The translations under genes were made by a program, and so were the position numbers. A stretch of 26,613 bases of DNA. Origin: CAYYNP01 sp964472545. GTDB lineage: Bacteria > Planctomycetota > Planctomycetia > Pirellulales > Thermoguttaceae. Below, piece after piece: positions 25,336 to 26,613 of the stretch. The stretch spans positions 1-26,613 of the forward strand of contig CAYYNP010000121.1 in NCBI GenBank assembly GCA_964472545.1, read 5' to 3'. Numbering within the stretch: position 1 is the first letter of the stretch; the number at the start of each line of letters is the position of its first letter. The notes beneath the pieces were generated by a model. That model had not been told where the DNA came from. It did no database searches and was given only the letters and a program-made list of their open reading frames with translations.

Positions 25336-26208
25336 ATGCGATACCACGTGCTCGTGTTGGCTGCCGGTGCAGCGCTGTTGGGGCCCTCCGTGGCGATTGC
25401 CGACGACCAGAGCGAACTGGCCGCTGCCAAAGCGGCACACGCGGCGACGGTTGCCCGCCTGGACGATACGCTGGCGCAGGCCCAGCGAACGCATCGTGCG
25501 GGCGTCGAGGCGGCGCATCGCCAACTCCTCGACGCCTACGCCAATGCGATTCTCAAGGCGCAGGACGCGGGCGACGACGTGGCGGTCAGACGGCTGCGCG
25601 AAGCGAAACGCCGCTTGCAGCAACTGGTCCCCCGCGATCTGGCGACCGTGGCCGGGGCCGAATTGTTCGAGTGTGTGCTGGGCTCCTACGGCCAGGCGAT
25701 CCGCGGGCCGCGCTGCCGGTTCGTCAATCTGCGTCCACCGAATCGCAATCTCTGGACGCCGGAGATCCGCGCCGCGGTGGCCGGCAAGGTCTCGTTCGAG
25801 AGCATCGACTACATCGGCACGGCCAAGCTCGTCGTCACCGAGCCCGGCTGGTACTCGATCGACCTGCCCGGCGAGGGCACGCAGTTGCGGCTGAACGGTC
25901 TGCTGTTGGCCGGCAACGACGTCCAACTCAGCCGCGGCGTCTACGACGTCGAGATCTACACCAACGTCTGGGGCGGCCCGTACATGCAGTACGCCAGTGG
26001 GGCGATTCGCCCCCGCGGCTCCGACAAGCCCCTGCCGCTGGTCAACACGGCCGCCGACGTCAACGCCTTCCTGGCCAAGCAGATCGACGGCCGCAAGGTG
26101 GTCGAGACGTCCGGATACAGGCCGCCGGCGGTGGACGTGAGCATTCGCTTGCCCAAGGGTACGGTGGTGCAGCCTGCCGTGCCGGAGTTTTTGCTGATCG
26201 AACGTTAG
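25336..26208 (+). CDS. Secreted protein of unknown function with N-terminal coiled coil
   Basis: The 290-residue protein has a signal peptide (MRYHVLVLAAGAALLGPSVAIA, cleavage near residue 22), then a long charged Ala/Arg/Glu helix (about 25-95) likely to form a coiled coil, and a C-terminal half that looks beta-rich (about 105-290, with VVTEPGWYSIDLPGEG and LSRGVYDVEIYTNVWGG). The second part loosely resembles sugar-binding PA14-like or jelly-roll folds in which a ligand or matrix is bound, but I cannot assign it. GGAAG precedes the ATG at 25336. There is no catalytic motif. It stands alone, so context gives no function. Confidence 0.8.
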   Translation: MRYHVLVLAAGAALLGPSVAIADDQSELAAAKAAHAATVARLDDTLAQAQRTHRAGVEAAHRQLLDAYANAILKAQDAGDDVAVRRLREAKRRLQQLVPRDLATVAGAELFECVLGSYGQAIRGPRCRFVNLRPPNRNLWTPEIRAAVAGKVSFESIDYIGTAKLVVTEPGWYSIDLPGEGTQLRLNGLLLAGNDVQLSRGVYDVEIYTNVWGGPYMQYASGAIRPRGSDKPLPLVNTAADVNAFLAKQIDGRKVVETSGYRPPAVDVSIRLPKGTVVQPAVPEFLLIER

Positions 26209-26413
26209 GCCTGCGGAAATCGAAGTGCTGATTTCGGCAACGGCGACAAGACCCAGCATCAACCGTACGGCACGTTCCATGCCTCGCTACTGCGTGCCCA
26301 GCTTGCCAGACGCAGTTTTGGAACCCTCCGGAGTGCGTTAGAATGTGCATGCAGCCGCACGTGGTTGATGTACACTTCGTCGCGCACACGATCGTGGCGA
26401 TCGGTTCTCTCTT

Positions 26414-26613
26414 ATGCCAACACCCCTGGATCATCCCTGGATCGCTGACACGGATTTCGACGCCGATTACCGCAATTCCATTCATGTCGCGATGAAATCG
26501 GCGATGGCGATGCTGGCTAGTGACGATCCCCCCGACTGGATCGTCACACTCGATGAATCAGGTTGTTTTGTTTCAACGGGTTTGGCACAAAACCGTGGTC
26601 CAGCTAAGCAACA
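26414..26613 (+). CDS. Possible partial gene at the right edge, unknown function
   Basis: An ATG at 26414 opens a frame that stays open for 66 codons to the end of the window (MPTPLDHPWIADTDFDADYR, later SDDPPDWIVTLDESGCFV). It is acidic and lower in GC than the neighbours. No ribosome-binding site is evident; a TAGAAT at 26339-26344 could be a -10 box. It is incomplete here and I do not recognise it. Confidence 0.4.
   Translation, partial: MPTPLDHPWIADTDFDADYRNSIHVAMKSAMAMLASDDPPDWIVTLDESGCFVSTGLAQNRGPAKQ

Noticed and set aside
25141..26280. 379-codon minus-strand frame opposite the secreted-protein gene
   Set aside because: It has an arginine- and glutamine-rich shadow composition, while the plus-strand frame has a signal peptide and a ribosome-binding site.

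Overview
The window looks like a chromosomal segment of a high-GC Planctomycete, most likely of the Pirellulales type; this is an inference from gene content, as no rRNA or other taxonomic marker is present. The supporting signs are a PEP-CTERM protein, a membrane-anchored protease with an N-terminal zinc ribbon, a lipoprotein built of 24-residue leucine-rich repeats, a lipoprotein c-type cytochrome, several GTG starts, and mraZ-rsmH not followed by the usual ftsL/ftsI/mur genes. A run of ten Ns at 18495-18504 shows a draft scaffold, possibly a metagenome assembly.

Layout. 1-2410 (+): a Tat-exported alpha/beta hydrolase and an LRR lipoprotein. 2437-4712 (-): an anchored trypsin-like protease, then hicB and a frameshifted hicA. 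4957-8397 (-): a GlgX-type glycogen debranching enzyme and a cytochrome c'-like lipoprotein. 8591-9622 (+): a zinc-dependent alcohol dehydrogenase, convergent with an Uup-type ABC-F ATPase (9729-11624, -). 12001-12810 (+): a lamin-tail/PEP-CTERM protein behind a good sigma70-like promoter. 12855-14810 (-): an ABM-domain protein and an AzgA-type purine permease. 14937-15896 (+): an M50 membrane metalloprotease. 15919-17878 (-): a UPF0210 (PFL) protein and a two-ACT-domain protein, an apparent operon. 17951-19729 (-): queA and a NUDIX gene that is cut by the assembly gap. 19841-20962 (+): a GT4 glycosyltransferase. 21153-24795 (+): mraZ, rsmH, a membrane-anchored double-LysM protein and a SLOG/MoCo-carrier-like protein. 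25336-26208 (+): a secreted protein of unknown function, and at the right edge a possible partial gene.

How the genes work together. Most are independent housekeeping or envelope functions. The clearest functional unit is mraZ-rsmH. Its promoter is followed by four 10-bp-phased TGG boxes that match the known MraZ operator design and run up to the mraZ start codon. Downstream of rsmH, where ftsL would lie in most bacteria, there is a single-pass LysM protein whose stop overlaps the start of the SLOG gene. The second clear unit is the ACT-domain/UPF0210 pair, separated by 4 bases. The third is protease-hicB-hicA, in which hicA has lost one base and hicB looks like an orphan antitoxin.

I see no tRNA, rRNA, CRISPR array, insertion sequence or prophage. 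I do not see convincing evidence for a wholly new system. The most interesting items are the MraZ operator, the reduced dcw cluster, the broken HicBA pair and the anchored multi-domain protease.
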